This document shows, piece by piece, positions 32,404 through 40,295 of a DNA stretch of 64,000 nt. A program made the position numbers and the translations under genes. A model generated the notes under the pieces. That model ran no database searches and was not told the DNA's origin. It saw nothing but the letters and a program-made list of their open reading frames with translations. Numbering within the stretch: position 1 is the first letter of the stretch; the number at the start of each line of letters is the position of its first letter. Where the stretch lies: the NCBI GenBank assembly GCA_017442265.1, contig JAFSAC010000016.1, forward strand, positions 55,971 to 119,970, given 5' to 3'. The DNA is from Clostridia bacterium (GTDB lineage: Bacteria > Bacillota > Clostridia > Oscillospirales > Acutalibacteraceae).

Positions 32404-33294
32404 ATGGTGGGCATGAAGCAATTTTGGAGCGATCTGAAAACCTTACAATGGAAGAATTTTTTGGTGCTGTTTCTCGCCGGTTGTGTCAACGCGTTTGGCG
32501 TGACCGTCTTTCTGGCGCCGGTGAAGCTGTATGACAGCGGTATTTCCGGCACCTCCATTCTGCTGTCCCAGATCACCCCGGAATATATGACCCTGTCCTT
32601 GTTTTTGCTGATCTTGAACGTCCCCTTATTTATTTTGGGACTCAAAAAGCAGGGGGCGGCATTTACCGTCTATTCTATTTTTACGGTGGCGGTGTATTCC
32701 TTTGCTTCCTGGCTCATCACCGACATTCTCCCGATCGACGTCAGTATTGCTTCTCCGCTCGCCGGCGAGGATCTGCTGCTGTGTGCTTTATTTGGCGGTA
32801 TGATCTCGGGGGTGGGCAGCGGCCTTACCATTCGGTACGGCGGCGCGATCGACGGCGTGGAGGTTATGGCGGTGATTTTCGCCAAGCGGCTGAATATCAC
32901 GGTGGGCACCTTTGTTATGGTGTATAACGTGATACTGTATATCGTCTGCGGATTTGTGATGCATAGCTGGATCTTACCGCTTTATTCGATCGTCACCTAC
33001 GCCGCCGGGCTGAAAACGATCGACTTTATCGTGGAGGGCTTTGACCGTTCCAAAGAGGTGATGATCGTCACCGATAAGCCGGACGAGGTGGGGCAGGCGC
33101 TGATGACCGCGTTTGAATGCGGCACCACCATGATTGGGGCGAAAGGCGGCTATTCTCAAACCGACAAAACGGTGGTCTATTTTGTGGTGAACCGTTTCCA
33201 GATCGCCAAAATGCGGAACATCATACATTCCATTGATCCGAACGCCTTTGTGACCATTAGTGAGGTAGCAGACGTATTTATGAAAAACGATTGA
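32404..33294 (+). CDS. YitT family membrane protein (DUF2179)
   Basis: 296 residues. Five hydrophobic segments in the first ~200 residues (LFLAGCVNAFGVTVFLAP, ISGTSILLSQ and so on) are followed by the soluble DUF2179 domain (MIVTDKPDEVGQALM, GTTMIGAKGGYSQTDKTVVYFVVNR). Very common in Firmicutes; function unsettled. ATG 32404 is taken, with ATG 32413 as an alternative. Fifteen bases separate it from the isomerase gene, so the three genes to 34716 may be one transcript. Confidence 0.9.
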   Translation: MVGMKQFWSDLKTLQWKNFLVLFLAGCVNAFGVTVFLAPVKLYDSGISGTSILLSQITPEYMTLSLFLLILNVPLFILGLKKQGAAFTVYSIFTVAVYSFASWLITDILPIDVSIASPLAGEDLLLCALFGGMISGVGSGLTIRYGGAIDGVEVMAVIFAKRLNITVGTFVMVYNVILYIVCGFVMHSWILPLYSIVTYAAGLKTIDFIVEGFDRSKEVMIVTDKPDEVGQALMTAFECGTTMIGAKGGYSQTDKTVVYFVVNRFQIAKMRNIIHSIDPNAFVTISEVADVFMKND

Positions 33295-33308
33295 AAAGGG
33301 AAGTTGTT

Positions 33309-34178
33309 ATGAAAACGTCTACTGAGATCCGCTCGATCGCCTGGCTGGTCGGTGAGGAAAAAGCGGTGGAATACGTGGCGCGTGCCGGGTTTGATGCCTG
33401 GGATTTCACTATGCAGGAAATGTGTCATTTCGACCGGGTTACCCGCTGTTTTCTCAAAAGCGATCATCCTACCGCCGGTCCGGATTATCTTCCCTTTGCC
33501 CGGAAGTTAAAACAGATCGGGCAGGATCACGGCATTATGTGTAACCAATCTCATGCACCGTTCCCGGTGAGCATCCCGGAGATAAGAGATCATTTAAAAC
33601 GGGCGATCGAATGTACCGCCGAAGCGGGCGGGAGAATTTGTGTGATTCACCCGGATAATAACGCGACCCCTGAAAAGAACGCCGAAATGTACCGGGAGCT
33701 GCTCCCCTTTGCCAAACAGCACGGGGTGAAGCTTGCCACCGAAAATATGTGGAACTGGGACAAAACGGTGGACCGGTGTAAGCCGGCCGCCTGCGCCACC
33801 CCTGACAGCTTTTGCCGGCATATCGATCTTGTGGGGGATGAAGATATGGTGGCGTGTCTGGATATCGGGCACGCGGAAATGCGTGGCAATACCACCAACG
33901 CTTTGGAACTGATCCGGGCGCTGGGACCCCGGTTGCAGGCGGTGCATCTGCACGATAACGACCGCTGGCACGACCGTCACCAGATTCCTTTTTCGGGAGA
34001 GATCGATTTTTATGCGGTTCTCCGCGAACTGAAAGCGATCGAGTATCAGGGTGATCTTACGCTGGAAGCGTATGGTTATATGAAACAGCATACGGCGGAT
34101 ACCGCCTTTGATGGGGTTTTGGCGCTATGTGAATCGGTGAAAAAGCTGAAACATATCTTTGAAGGCATTGACGTATGA
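33309..34178 (+). CDS. Sugar phosphate isomerase/epimerase
   Basis: 289 residues. Barrel and metal-site blocks: AGFDAWDFTMQEM near residue 25, NQSHAPFPVS, LATENMWNWD, VACLDIGHAEM and VHLHDNDRWHDRHQIPFSGEIDF, LEAY. Belongs to the xylose-isomerase-like TIM barrel group; substrate unknown. ATG 33309 has AAGGGAAG upstream, while the frame's earlier ATG 33291 overlaps the YitT gene. High G+C, unlike the isomerase in cassette 1. Confidence 0.83.
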   Translation: MKTSTEIRSIAWLVGEEKAVEYVARAGFDAWDFTMQEMCHFDRVTRCFLKSDHPTAGPDYLPFARKLKQIGQDHGIMCNQSHAPFPVSIPEIRDHLKRAIECTAEAGGRICVIHPDNNATPEKNAEMYRELLPFAKQHGVKLATENMWNWDKTVDRCKPAACATPDSFCRHIDLVGDEDMVACLDIGHAEMRGNTTNALELIRALGPRLQAVHLHDNDRWHDRHQIPFSGEIDFYAVLRELKAIEYQGDLTLEAYGYMKQHTADTAFDGVLALCESVKKLKHIFEGIDV

Positions 34179-34197
34179 TAGAATAAGAGGTGTTTTT

Positions 34198-34716
34198 ATG
34201 GCGGAAACGTTACATACCATTCGCACCCGGCGGAGTACCAAACGATTCAAACCCGACCCGGTACCGGTGGAACTGATTAAACAGATCGCCGAAGCGGGTA
34301 CCTATGCCGCGAGCGGTCTGGGGAAACAGTCTCCGATCATTTTGGCGGTCACCGATAAGGAGAAGAGGGACCAACTTTCCCGAATGAACGCGGCGGTGAA
34401 AAACGTAACCGACGATCTGTTTTACGGCGCACCGGCGGTGCTGGTGGTGCTGGCGGATAAAACGGTGCCGACCTATGTCTATGACGGCAGTTTGGTTATG
34501 GGCAATATGATGCTCGCCGCCGAGGCGCTGGGACTGGGGCATTGCTGGATTCATCGGGCAAAAGAGGAGTTTCAAACAAAAGAAGGGAAAGCGTTTTTAG
34601 AGGCGCTTGGCATTACCGGCGACTACGAAGGCATCGGGCATCTGGTGCTCGGCTACCCGGACGGGGAGAAACGACCGGAACAACCGAGAAAAGAAAACTA
34701 TATTTATTACGTGTAA
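34198..34716 (+). CDS. Nitroreductase family protein
   Basis: 172 residues. N-terminal TIRTRRSTKRFKPDPVP is the FMN-binding start of the family, followed by AGTYAASGLGKQSPII, an internal GNMMLAAEALGLGHCWIHRA and C-terminal GHLVLGYPDGEKRP. FMN-dependent NAD(P)H oxidoreductases of this type reduce nitro groups, quinones or flavins. ATG 34198 has GAGGTG seven bases upstream. Ends in a terminator shared with the P-type ATPase. Confidence 0.88.
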   Translation: MAETLHTIRTRRSTKRFKPDPVPVELIKQIAEAGTYAASGLGKQSPIILAVTDKEKRDQLSRMNAAVKNVTDDLFYGAPAVLVVLADKTVPTYVYDGSLVMGNMMLAAEALGLGHCWIHRAKEEFQTKEGKAFLEALGITGDYEGIGHLVLGYPDGEKRPEQPRKENYIYYV

Positions 34717-34753
34717 AAAAACCGTGTCGGATTATCCGACACGGTTTTTTTGT
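34716..34753. terminator. Bidirectional terminator
   Basis: AAAAAACCGTGTCGGA / TCCGACACGGTTTTTT hairpin between convergent nitroreductase and metal ATPase genes. Confidence 0.9.
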
Positions 34754-36585
34754 TATTTCAACATTCGGAGAGCGTTTAAGATCGCCAGTACCGATACGCC
34801 GACGTCGGCAAATACCGCCGCCCACATACCGACCAAACCGCAGGCGCTTAAGATCAGCACCGCTACCTTGATGCCGATCGCAAACACGATGTTTTGCCGT
34901 ACGATCCGCATGGTCTTTCTGGCAATACCGATCACGGTGGCAACCCGGCTGACTTCATCGGTCATAATCACGATATCGGCGGCCTCGATCGCGGCATCCG
35001 CACCGAGCCCGCCCATAGCGATCCCGACGTCTGCCCGGGCCAATACCGGCGCATCGTTGATGCCGTCTCCGACGAATACCACCCGACCGCCGGGTGGGGT
35101 GGTTTTGAAAATACCTTCTAAATGTTCCAGTTTATCGGTGGGGAGCAGTTCTGCATAGACGGTATCAATGCCAACCGTATCCGCTACCGCCCGGGCGGTG
35201 GGGAGGGCATCGCCGGTCAGCATGACGGTGCGGCGCACCCTCATCTTTTTCAAACGGCTGATCGCATCAATCGCTTCCGGCTTGATGACGTCGGCAATCC
35301 GGATATGCCCGGCAAACCGACCGCCAACCGCCACGTATACGATGGTGCCTATCCCTTCGGCCGAAGGGACAACCAATCCCGCTTTTTGGAGGTGCTTTTC
35401 GTTGCCGATCAGCACCTGTTTGCCGGAAACGGTGGCGGTAATGCCAAATCCGGCGGTTTCGGTGATATCGGTCACCGTACTCGGATCGACCGGCAAGAGG
35501 GCAGCGGAGAGCAGTGCTTTTGCGATCGGATGAGAGGAAAAGCATTCCGCCGAAGCGGTGAAATGCAGCAATTCCTCTTTGGTCATCCCGACAGGGCATA
35601 CCTCCTGCACCGCGAATTCCCCTTTGGTGAGGGTGCCGGTTTTATCCATCATCACCGAGTCGGTTTTTGCCAGCGCTTCCAGGAAGTTGCCGCCTTTCAC
35701 CAAAATTCCCTTTTTAGAAGCGCCGCCGATGCCGCCGAAAAAGGTTAACGGCACCGAGATGACCAGCGCACAGGGACAGGACACCACCAGAAAATTCAGC
35801 GCCCGCCCGATCCAGTCGGAAAACGCTTGTCCGGGGATGAGTAACGGCGGCAGTACTGCTAACAGTACCGCCGCACCGACCACCACCGGGGTATAGACGG
35901 CGGCGAAGCGGGAGATAAAGGTTTCGTGTTTGGCTTTTTGTCCGGCGGCGTTTTCCACGAGATCCAAAATTTTGCTGACGGTGGATTCGCCAAAGGGCTT
36001 GGTGACCCGAATGGTGAGCACACCGTCCAGGTTGATACAGCCGCTGATGACGTCGTCCCCGACCTGCACCTGCCGTGGCATCGGCTCGCCGGTAAGCGCT
36101 TTGGTATCCAGTGCCGCCGTTCCGGCGGTAACCACCCCGTCTAAGGGGATCTTTTCACCGGGCTGTACCCGGATGAGATCGCCGATCTCGATTTGTTCGG
36201 GGTCTACCTCTTGTTCCACACCGTCCCGGTATAACCGGGCCCAGTCCGGGCGGATATCCATAAGCTCGGCGATCGAACGGCGGGATTTATCCACCGCGTA
36301 ATGCTCAAACCTTTCGCCGATCTGGTAAAACAGCATCACCGCCGCCGCTTCGGGAAATTCCCTGATCGCAAACGCACCGAGGGTGGCAACACACATCAAA
36401 AAGTTTTCATCGAAAATATGTCCACGGCGGATATTTTTTGCCGCCTTGAGCAGCACCTTGCCACCAATCAGCAGGTAGGACACGGTGCACAGCACCGGGG
36501 ACAGCCATACCGTTCTCCCGTGCAAAATCAAGCCGGGAATAAAGAGAAGAATCGAGACGATCAGGGGAGTCAGTTTCTTTTTCAT
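34753..36585 (-). CDS. Heavy-metal P-type ATPase, Zn/Cd/Pb type
   Basis: 610 residues. P1B-ATPase features: CPC in the transport helix (Cys270-Pro-Cys272), phosphorylation site DKTGTLT (Asp314), the P1B His-Pro dipeptide in SSHPIAKALL, TGEPMPRQ, and GDGINDAPVLARADVGIAMG near the C terminus. The CPC with these C-terminal helices fits Zn2+/Cd2+/Pb2+ export. It lacks the usual N-terminal metal-binding HMA domain, which is encoded as a separate 73-residue protein six bases upstream. The operon is headed by a CadC-like ArsR repressor, consistent with metal-induced efflux. Confidence 0.92.
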   Translation of the reverse strand: MKKKLTPLIVSILLFIPGLILHGRTVWLSPVLCTVSYLLIGGKVLLKAAKNIRRGHIFDENFLMCVATLGAFAIREFPEAAAVMLFYQIGERFEHYAVDKSRRSIAELMDIRPDWARLYRDGVEQEVDPEQIEIGDLIRVQPGEKIPLDGVVTAGTAALDTKALTGEPMPRQVQVGDDVISGCINLDGVLTIRVTKPFGESTVSKILDLVENAAGQKAKHETFISRFAAVYTPVVVGAAVLLAVLPPLLIPGQAFSDWIGRALNFLVVSCPCALVISVPLTFFGGIGGASKKGILVKGGNFLEALAKTDSVMMDKTGTLTKGEFAVQEVCPVGMTKEELLHFTASAECFSSHPIAKALLSAALLPVDPSTVTDITETAGFGITATVSGKQVLIGNEKHLQKAGLVVPSAEGIGTIVYVAVGGRFAGHIRIADVIKPEAIDAISRLKKMRVRRTVMLTGDALPTARAVADTVGIDTVYAELLPTDKLEHLEGIFKTTPPGGRVVFVGDGINDAPVLARADVGIAMGGLGADAAIEAADIVIMTDEVSRVATVIGIARKTMRIVRQNIVFAIGIKVAVLILSACGLVGMWAAVFADVGVSVLAILNALRMLK

Positions 36586-36590
36586 AGCGG

Positions 36591-36812
36591 TTACGCCTTT
36601 CCCAGTTCGGCATCCGGTTGTTCCTTGTGGGTGACACGCGCCACCTCCGCGAGCACCGCATCAAAGCGGTCCTCCTCCGCTTCCAAAATCAGCTTGGAGG
36701 TAAAGAAGTTAAGAGAAAGGGAAGTAACCCCGTCGATTTTTTGCAGTTTTCGTTCTAATTTCGCCGCACAGTTGGCGCAATCAATGCCGGTGATACGAAA
36801 GGACTGTTTCAT
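36591..36812 (-). CDS. Stand-alone HMA metal-binding protein
   Basis: 73 residues forming one heavy-metal-associated domain: ITGIDCANCAAKLERKL with Cys12 and Cys15, and a CopZ-like length. Position between the ArsR repressor (one-base overlap, TAATG) and an ATPase that lacks this domain suggests it is the split-off N-terminal domain of the pump, delivering or sensing metal in trans. Not a frameshift: it has its own start and stop and a six-base gap to the ATPase. Confidence 0.88.
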   Translation of the reverse strand: MKQSFRITGIDCANCAAKLERKLQKIDGVTSLSLNFFTSKLILEAEEDRFDAVLAEVARVTHKEQPDAELGKA

Positions 36813-37174
36813 TATGCTTCCTCCTTGATATGCTCCAGTCCGGCCTCTAAAATTTGTCGGACGTGGTGGTCAGCGAGCGTATAAAATACCGTTTTTCCCT
36901 CTCGCCGGCATTTGACGAGATTGGCCCGGCGCAGGGTTCCCAACTGGTGGGACACCGCCGACTTGGTCATAGAGAGGACGCTGGCGATGTCGCATACGCA
37001 TAATTCCTCTTGATCCAACGCCCAGAGAATCCGCAGACGGGTGTTATCGCCCAGCACCTTGAAAAAGGCGGTCACCTGCGCAAAATCCGGGTCTTGAAGC
37101 ATTTTCTTTTGCACCGACTCCACCTTTTCGTGGTGAATGATCGGGCAATCACAACTATATTCATGTTTTGGCAT
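36812..37174 (-). CDS. ArsR/SmtB family metal-sensing repressor, CadC-like
   Basis: 120 residues, winged helix with ELCVCDIASVLSMTKSAVSHQLGTLRRANLVK. Cys59 and Cys61 in the ELCVCD recognition-helix motif plus N-terminal Cys8/Cys10 recreate the CadC cadmium/lead site; DHH at 102-104 and His115 recreate the SmtB-type zinc site in the last helix. ATG 37174 has GGAGGG eight bases upstream. Its promoter is overlaid by a 51-bp palindrome, so it represses itself, the HMA protein and the ATPase. Confidence 0.92.
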   Translation of the reverse strand: MPKHEYSCDCPIIHHEKVESVQKKMLQDPDFAQVTAFFKVLGDNTRLRILWALDQEELCVCDIASVLSMTKSAVSHQLGTLRRANLVKCRREGKTVFYTLADHHVRQILEAGLEHIKEEA

Positions 37175-37190
37175 ACGATCCCTCCTGAAA

Positions 37191-37244
37191 ACAGTTGAGT
37201 GATTGTTCAACTGTATTATAGTTGAACAATCACTCAACTGTCAA
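37191..37244 (-). promoter_or_regulatory. Metal-operon promoter with 51-bp palindromic operator
   Basis: Perfect 22-bp arms (37191-37212 and 37220-37241) around a 7-base centre. On the - strand TTGACA (37244-37239) and TATAAT (37220-37215) are 18 bp apart; each arm holds a TTGA-N8-TCAA operator of ArsR/SmtB type, one filling the -35/-10 spacer and one just downstream. Confidence 0.9.
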
Positions 37245-37254
37245 GTGTTTTTTA

Positions 37255-37290
37255 GAAAAAAACAACCCCTCACCTAAAAGGTGAGGGGGC
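37255..37290 (-). terminator. Terminator of the YebC gene
   Basis: CCCCTCACC / GGTGAGGGG stem (37266-37274 with 37280-37288) followed by TTGTTTTTTTC on the - strand. Confidence 0.85.
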
Positions 37291-37299
37291 ATGTAAAAA

Positions 37300-38034
37300 T
37301 TATTCTTCCGGCTGTTCCCAGTTGTGCCAGACGTTTTGCACGTCGTCGTTGTCTTCCAGCAGGTCAAGCAGCTTTTCCATTTTCTCGGCCGCCGCCGGAT
37401 CGTCAATCTGGTTATACACGTCCGGGACCATTTCGATTTCCGCCGACACGAAGGAGTAGCCCTTGGCTTCCAGGTCGTCACGAACCGCCGAGAAATCGTC
37501 CGGTTCGGTTAAGATTTCGAACACGTCGCCGTCGAGGTTAAAGTCGGAAGCGCCGGCTTCCAGCGCGTGTTCCATAACCGCGTCCTCGTTCAGGCCTTCC
37601 GCTTCGATCGCGAGAACGCCCTTGCGGTTAAACAGGAAGGACACACAGCCGGTCTGTCCCATATTGCCGCCGCATTTATCAAAATAGTGGCGCATTTCGC
37701 CGGCGGTACGGTTGCGGTTGTCGGTCAGCGTTTCGACGATCACAGCGATGCCGCTCGGGCCGTAGCCCTCGTACTGCAACGCTTCATACGAATCGGCATT
37801 CGCGTCTCCTGCCGCCTTTTTGATGATGCGGTCGATGTTATCGTTGGGAACGTTGTTGGCTTTCGCTTTGGCGATCGCATCCTTGAGCTTGGAGTTGGCG
37901 CTCGGGTCGGCACTGCCGCCCTCTTTGACCGCCACCGCGATCTCACGGCCCATTTTGGTGAAGATCTTCGCCTTCTGGCCGTCGGTTTTTTCTTTTTTAC
38001 GTTTGATGTTATTCCATTTGGAATGTCCGGACAT
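37300..38034 (-). CDS. YebC/PmpR family (TACO1-like) protein
   Basis: 244 residues, usual length. The canonical start [31 protein letters not shown] and the central [15 protein letters not shown] and [14 protein letters not shown] blocks are intact. Members were described as DNA-binding regulators and more recently linked to relief of ribosome stalling at proline-rich stretches. Monocistronic, with a terminator directly after it. Confidence 0.93.
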   Translation of the reverse strand: MSGHSKWNNIKRKKEKTDGQKAKIFTKMGREIAVAVKEGGSADPSANSKLKDAIAKAKANNVPNDNIDRIIKKAAGDANADSYEALQYEGYGPSGIAVIVETLTDNRNRTAGEMRHYFDKCGGNMGQTGCVSFLFNRKGVLAIEAEGLNEDAVMEHALEAGASDFNLDGDVFEILTEPDDFSAVRDDLEAKGYSFVSAEIEMVPDVYNQIDDPAAAEKMEKLLDLLEDNDDVQNVWHNWEQPEE

Positions 38035-38065
38035 AGTTAAAACTCCTTTTATAAACGCGATACGC

Positions 38066-38986
38066 CTATTTTAGCACATTCGACCGATCGTTGCAAGATT
38101 TCGGCGCATATTTTGCGGAGAAAATCACGGTGACGATCAACAAAACGAGGGTAATCGCAAACACCCAAAGGGTGACGTTAAGCAGTGAACCGGTCATATA
38201 CGTGTATAGGGTGAGAAGGTACCGTCTGAGCAATCCGTCCGCCAGACTTAACCGCTCGGGCAGGGAATACAGGTATACAAAGACGGTAGGAACAAACAGC
38301 ACCGAGGCGGTGATAAAGCAGGTACCGGCTATTTTCCGCAGACCGGCAATCATATTCTTGCGGTGGAGCCAAAGGAGTCCTGCCACACAAAGCACAAACA
38401 GTATCAGCGCCGGGAAACGAAGCCGTCCCACCAGCGCGATAGCCCGGTAAACGGGCGCCAGCTTAGTTGAGGTGGATTGGCTGAACAGTTTGTTGAGAAT
38501 GGATTGCGGGAAGAAATTCAAGGTGCCGGTAACCACCGCCACCAATTCTTCATACGCATCCAGCCGGTCGGCGGTCAACTGTTCTATATCGCCGCCGTAA
38601 TGCTCTTCGGTAATGGTGTCGCACACCAGTTGATACAGTTCATCCGAAAGGTATTCGATTTTCTGCGGTGATTTTCCTCCGGCTAAAAACTGGCGGGTGA
38701 TCGCACTGGTGTAGGGGGCGAGCATCTCTTGGATCTCATCCGGAGAGAGAATGGCGAAAACCTTCTCTGGCGGGATATCGATGACACTTTGCAGGGCGTG
38801 AATTTCGTTTTCGATCTCCTCTACTGCAGAACCGTAAAATCCGGTTTCCAGCAGCCGGAAGTCCACCCGGCTGACCGAAAACATCAGCGACAGTGCGGTA
38901 CTTAAGGTGAAGGTGAGTACCGCCATCACCAGCAGGATCGACAATAACACCCGGAAAACCGATTTGGTTGTTTGTTTTTTATTCAT
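38066..38986 (-). CDS. Hypothetical membrane protein of the sortase operon
   Basis: 306 residues, no family recognised. One N-terminal membrane segment (about 12-38), an extracytoplasmic region of about 140 residues, then four hydrophobic segments (about 178-200, 212-235, 250-265 shorter, 268-292). It overlaps the sortase gene as ATGA and is the last gene of the substrate-sortase-membrane protein unit, which suggests it assists anchoring or senses the surface protein. Confidence 0.6.
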   Translation of the reverse strand: MNKKQTTKSVFRVLLSILLVMAVLTFTLSTALSLMFSVSRVDFRLLETGFYGSAVEEIENEIHALQSVIDIPPEKVFAILSPDEIQEMLAPYTSAITRQFLAGGKSPQKIEYLSDELYQLVCDTITEEHYGGDIEQLTADRLDAYEELVAVVTGTLNFFPQSILNKLFSQSTSTKLAPVYRAIALVGRLRFPALILFVLCVAGLLWLHRKNMIAGLRKIAGTCFITASVLFVPTVFVYLYSLPERLSLADGLLRRYLLTLYTYMTGSLLNVTLWVFAITLVLLIVTVIFSAKYAPKSCNDRSNVLK

Positions 38987-39660
38987 CTGAAATCCGCCCC
39001 CGATACTTTACTGCAGCGCACGCCGATCCGTTGCCGCCGGTAGCTTACCGCCCGCGGATAGCAGGTGTAGAGCAGAAGCTGTTCCGTTTCGGTGGAATCC
39101 CGGATGATATGGTCGTCGGTGGGCTCAAACAGAAAAATTTCCTCTACCCGATAGACGTATTCGCCGTAAATGGTGTTGACCCGCACGGTATACCCCACCT
39201 GCATATCCTCCAGACAACGGAATGCCTGGGTCACGTGAGCGGACAGCACGATCTTGCCGCCTTCTCCGCAGAAGCGGGAGCCATAGTATTTGCCGACACC
39301 CTTTTTCAGAATGTCGTTGGAGTCGCCGACGTAAACCTTGGCGCCGTTAATGGAAGCATCCGGCAGTTCGTCCACCGCCAGGGTTGCCCAACGGTCACCC
39401 CAGGTCATTTTCGGAAGCGCCGAGATCGGCAGCAGATCGCCGGATAGCTGTACCTGTTCCAACTCGGAGTCATCCTCTTCGCCGTTTAGTCCCGGTGCAT
39501 TAAAAAGACCGACAAGATAGGAGTTTTCCAAAGCGGAGCGGGCGATAGACAGCCCACAATAGGAAAAGCAGACGATCGCAAAAAAGGTCAAAAGATAAGG
39601 TAAGCCAAGCAGAAAGATCTGCTTGGCTGTACCTGTCTTTTTCAGTTGGTTGTTACTCAT
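38983..39660 (-). CDS. Sortase (class D-like)
   Basis: 225 residues. An N-terminal membrane anchor (about 15-38) is followed by the sortase barrel: catalytic His142 in LSAHVTQAF, catalytic Cys200 in LLLYTCYP, and Arg in SYRRQRIGVR (208-211). TCYP after beta-7 is typical of class D/E enzymes. It cleaves a C-terminal sorting signal at T-G and joins the protein to the cell wall. The likely substrate is encoded directly upstream with an ATGA overlap. Note Ala before the catalytic His instead of the commoner Gly. Confidence 0.88.
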   Translation of the reverse strand: MSNNQLKKTGTAKQIFLLGLPYLLTFFAIVCFSYCGLSIARSALENSYLVGLFNAPGLNGEEDDSELEQVQLSGDLLPISALPKMTWGDRWATLAVDELPDASINGAKVYVGDSNDILKKGVGKYYGSRFCGEGGKIVLSAHVTQAFRCLEDMQVGYTVRVNTIYGEYVYRVEEIFLFEPTDDHIIRDSTETEQLLLYTCYPRAVSYRRQRIGVRCSKVSGADFR

Positions 39661-40208
39661 TTCGCCGCGCCGGTCGCCTTCCGACGAGCCACTACCGCAC
39701 CGGCGAGCAGGCCACAGCCGAGCACCGCGATCAGGGCGAACAGTACGGTCTGATCCGCGCCGGTCTTCTTCACCGCGTCACCGTCGAAGCTGTAAACCAC
39801 CTTGTTATTCTTGTCATACAGGGTGATGACAAGGTCGTCCTTGTGCTTGGGAGATTTACTGTCGGTGAAGGTGTAGGTGTACTCCATCACGTCCGCCGCT
39901 TCTTTTACCAGAGCCATAACCGCTTTCATTTCGTCGGCGGTGTACTCGGAAGCGGAGCCGCCCTTGTCGGTGAGCTTCAGCGCGACAAACTTGTCAGCGA
40001 TGACCGACAGTTTATCCAGCTGCTCGGGGGTGGCATCGATGGTGCGGGCGAGGTTTTTAACGTCGCCTTCGATATACTTGTAGATCGGGGAAGCGCTAAT
40101 TTTTTCAATGAGGGCTTCCTCGGTGGTGGCGGCGCTGGCGCTGAACGCACCGGCAAACACGCCGAGCATCATAATAATGGAAAGAAGCAAAACAGTGATC
40201 TTTTTCAT
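39657..40208 (-). CDS. Secreted protein with atypical sorting signal (sortase substrate)
   Basis: 183 residues. Signal peptide with cleavage after ASA (about residue 26), a helical domain of about 85 residues, a short beta-type segment near 110-145, then KKTGAD (147-152), a hydrophobic helix and a basic tail ending RRKATGAAK. This is the layout of cell-wall-anchored proteins, but the LPxTG motif is replaced by xKKTGAD. The sortase gene overlaps its stop, which supports enzyme and substrate being a pair. Function of the mature domain unknown. Confidence 0.78.
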   Translation of the reverse strand: MKKITVLLLSIIMMLGVFAGAFSASAATTEEALIEKISASPIYKYIEGDVKNLARTIDATPEQLDKLSVIADKFVALKLTDKGGSASEYTADEMKAVMALVKEAADVMEYTYTFTDSKSPKHKDDLVITLYDKNNKVVYSFDGDAVKKTGADQTVLFALIAVLGCGLLAGAVVARRKATGAAK

Positions 40209-40295
40209 GATCTTCGCATCCTTTACTAATATATTTACTTTATCGTATCACGAAAGAATCAAAAATACAAGTGGTTTTTGAAAATATTTTCGCGA

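Noticed and set aside
36585..36814. Frameshift splitting the metal ATPase from its HMA domain
   Set aside because: The HMA gene has its own start overlapping the repressor stop and a proper stop six bases before the ATPase start; this is a natural split, not a sequencing break.
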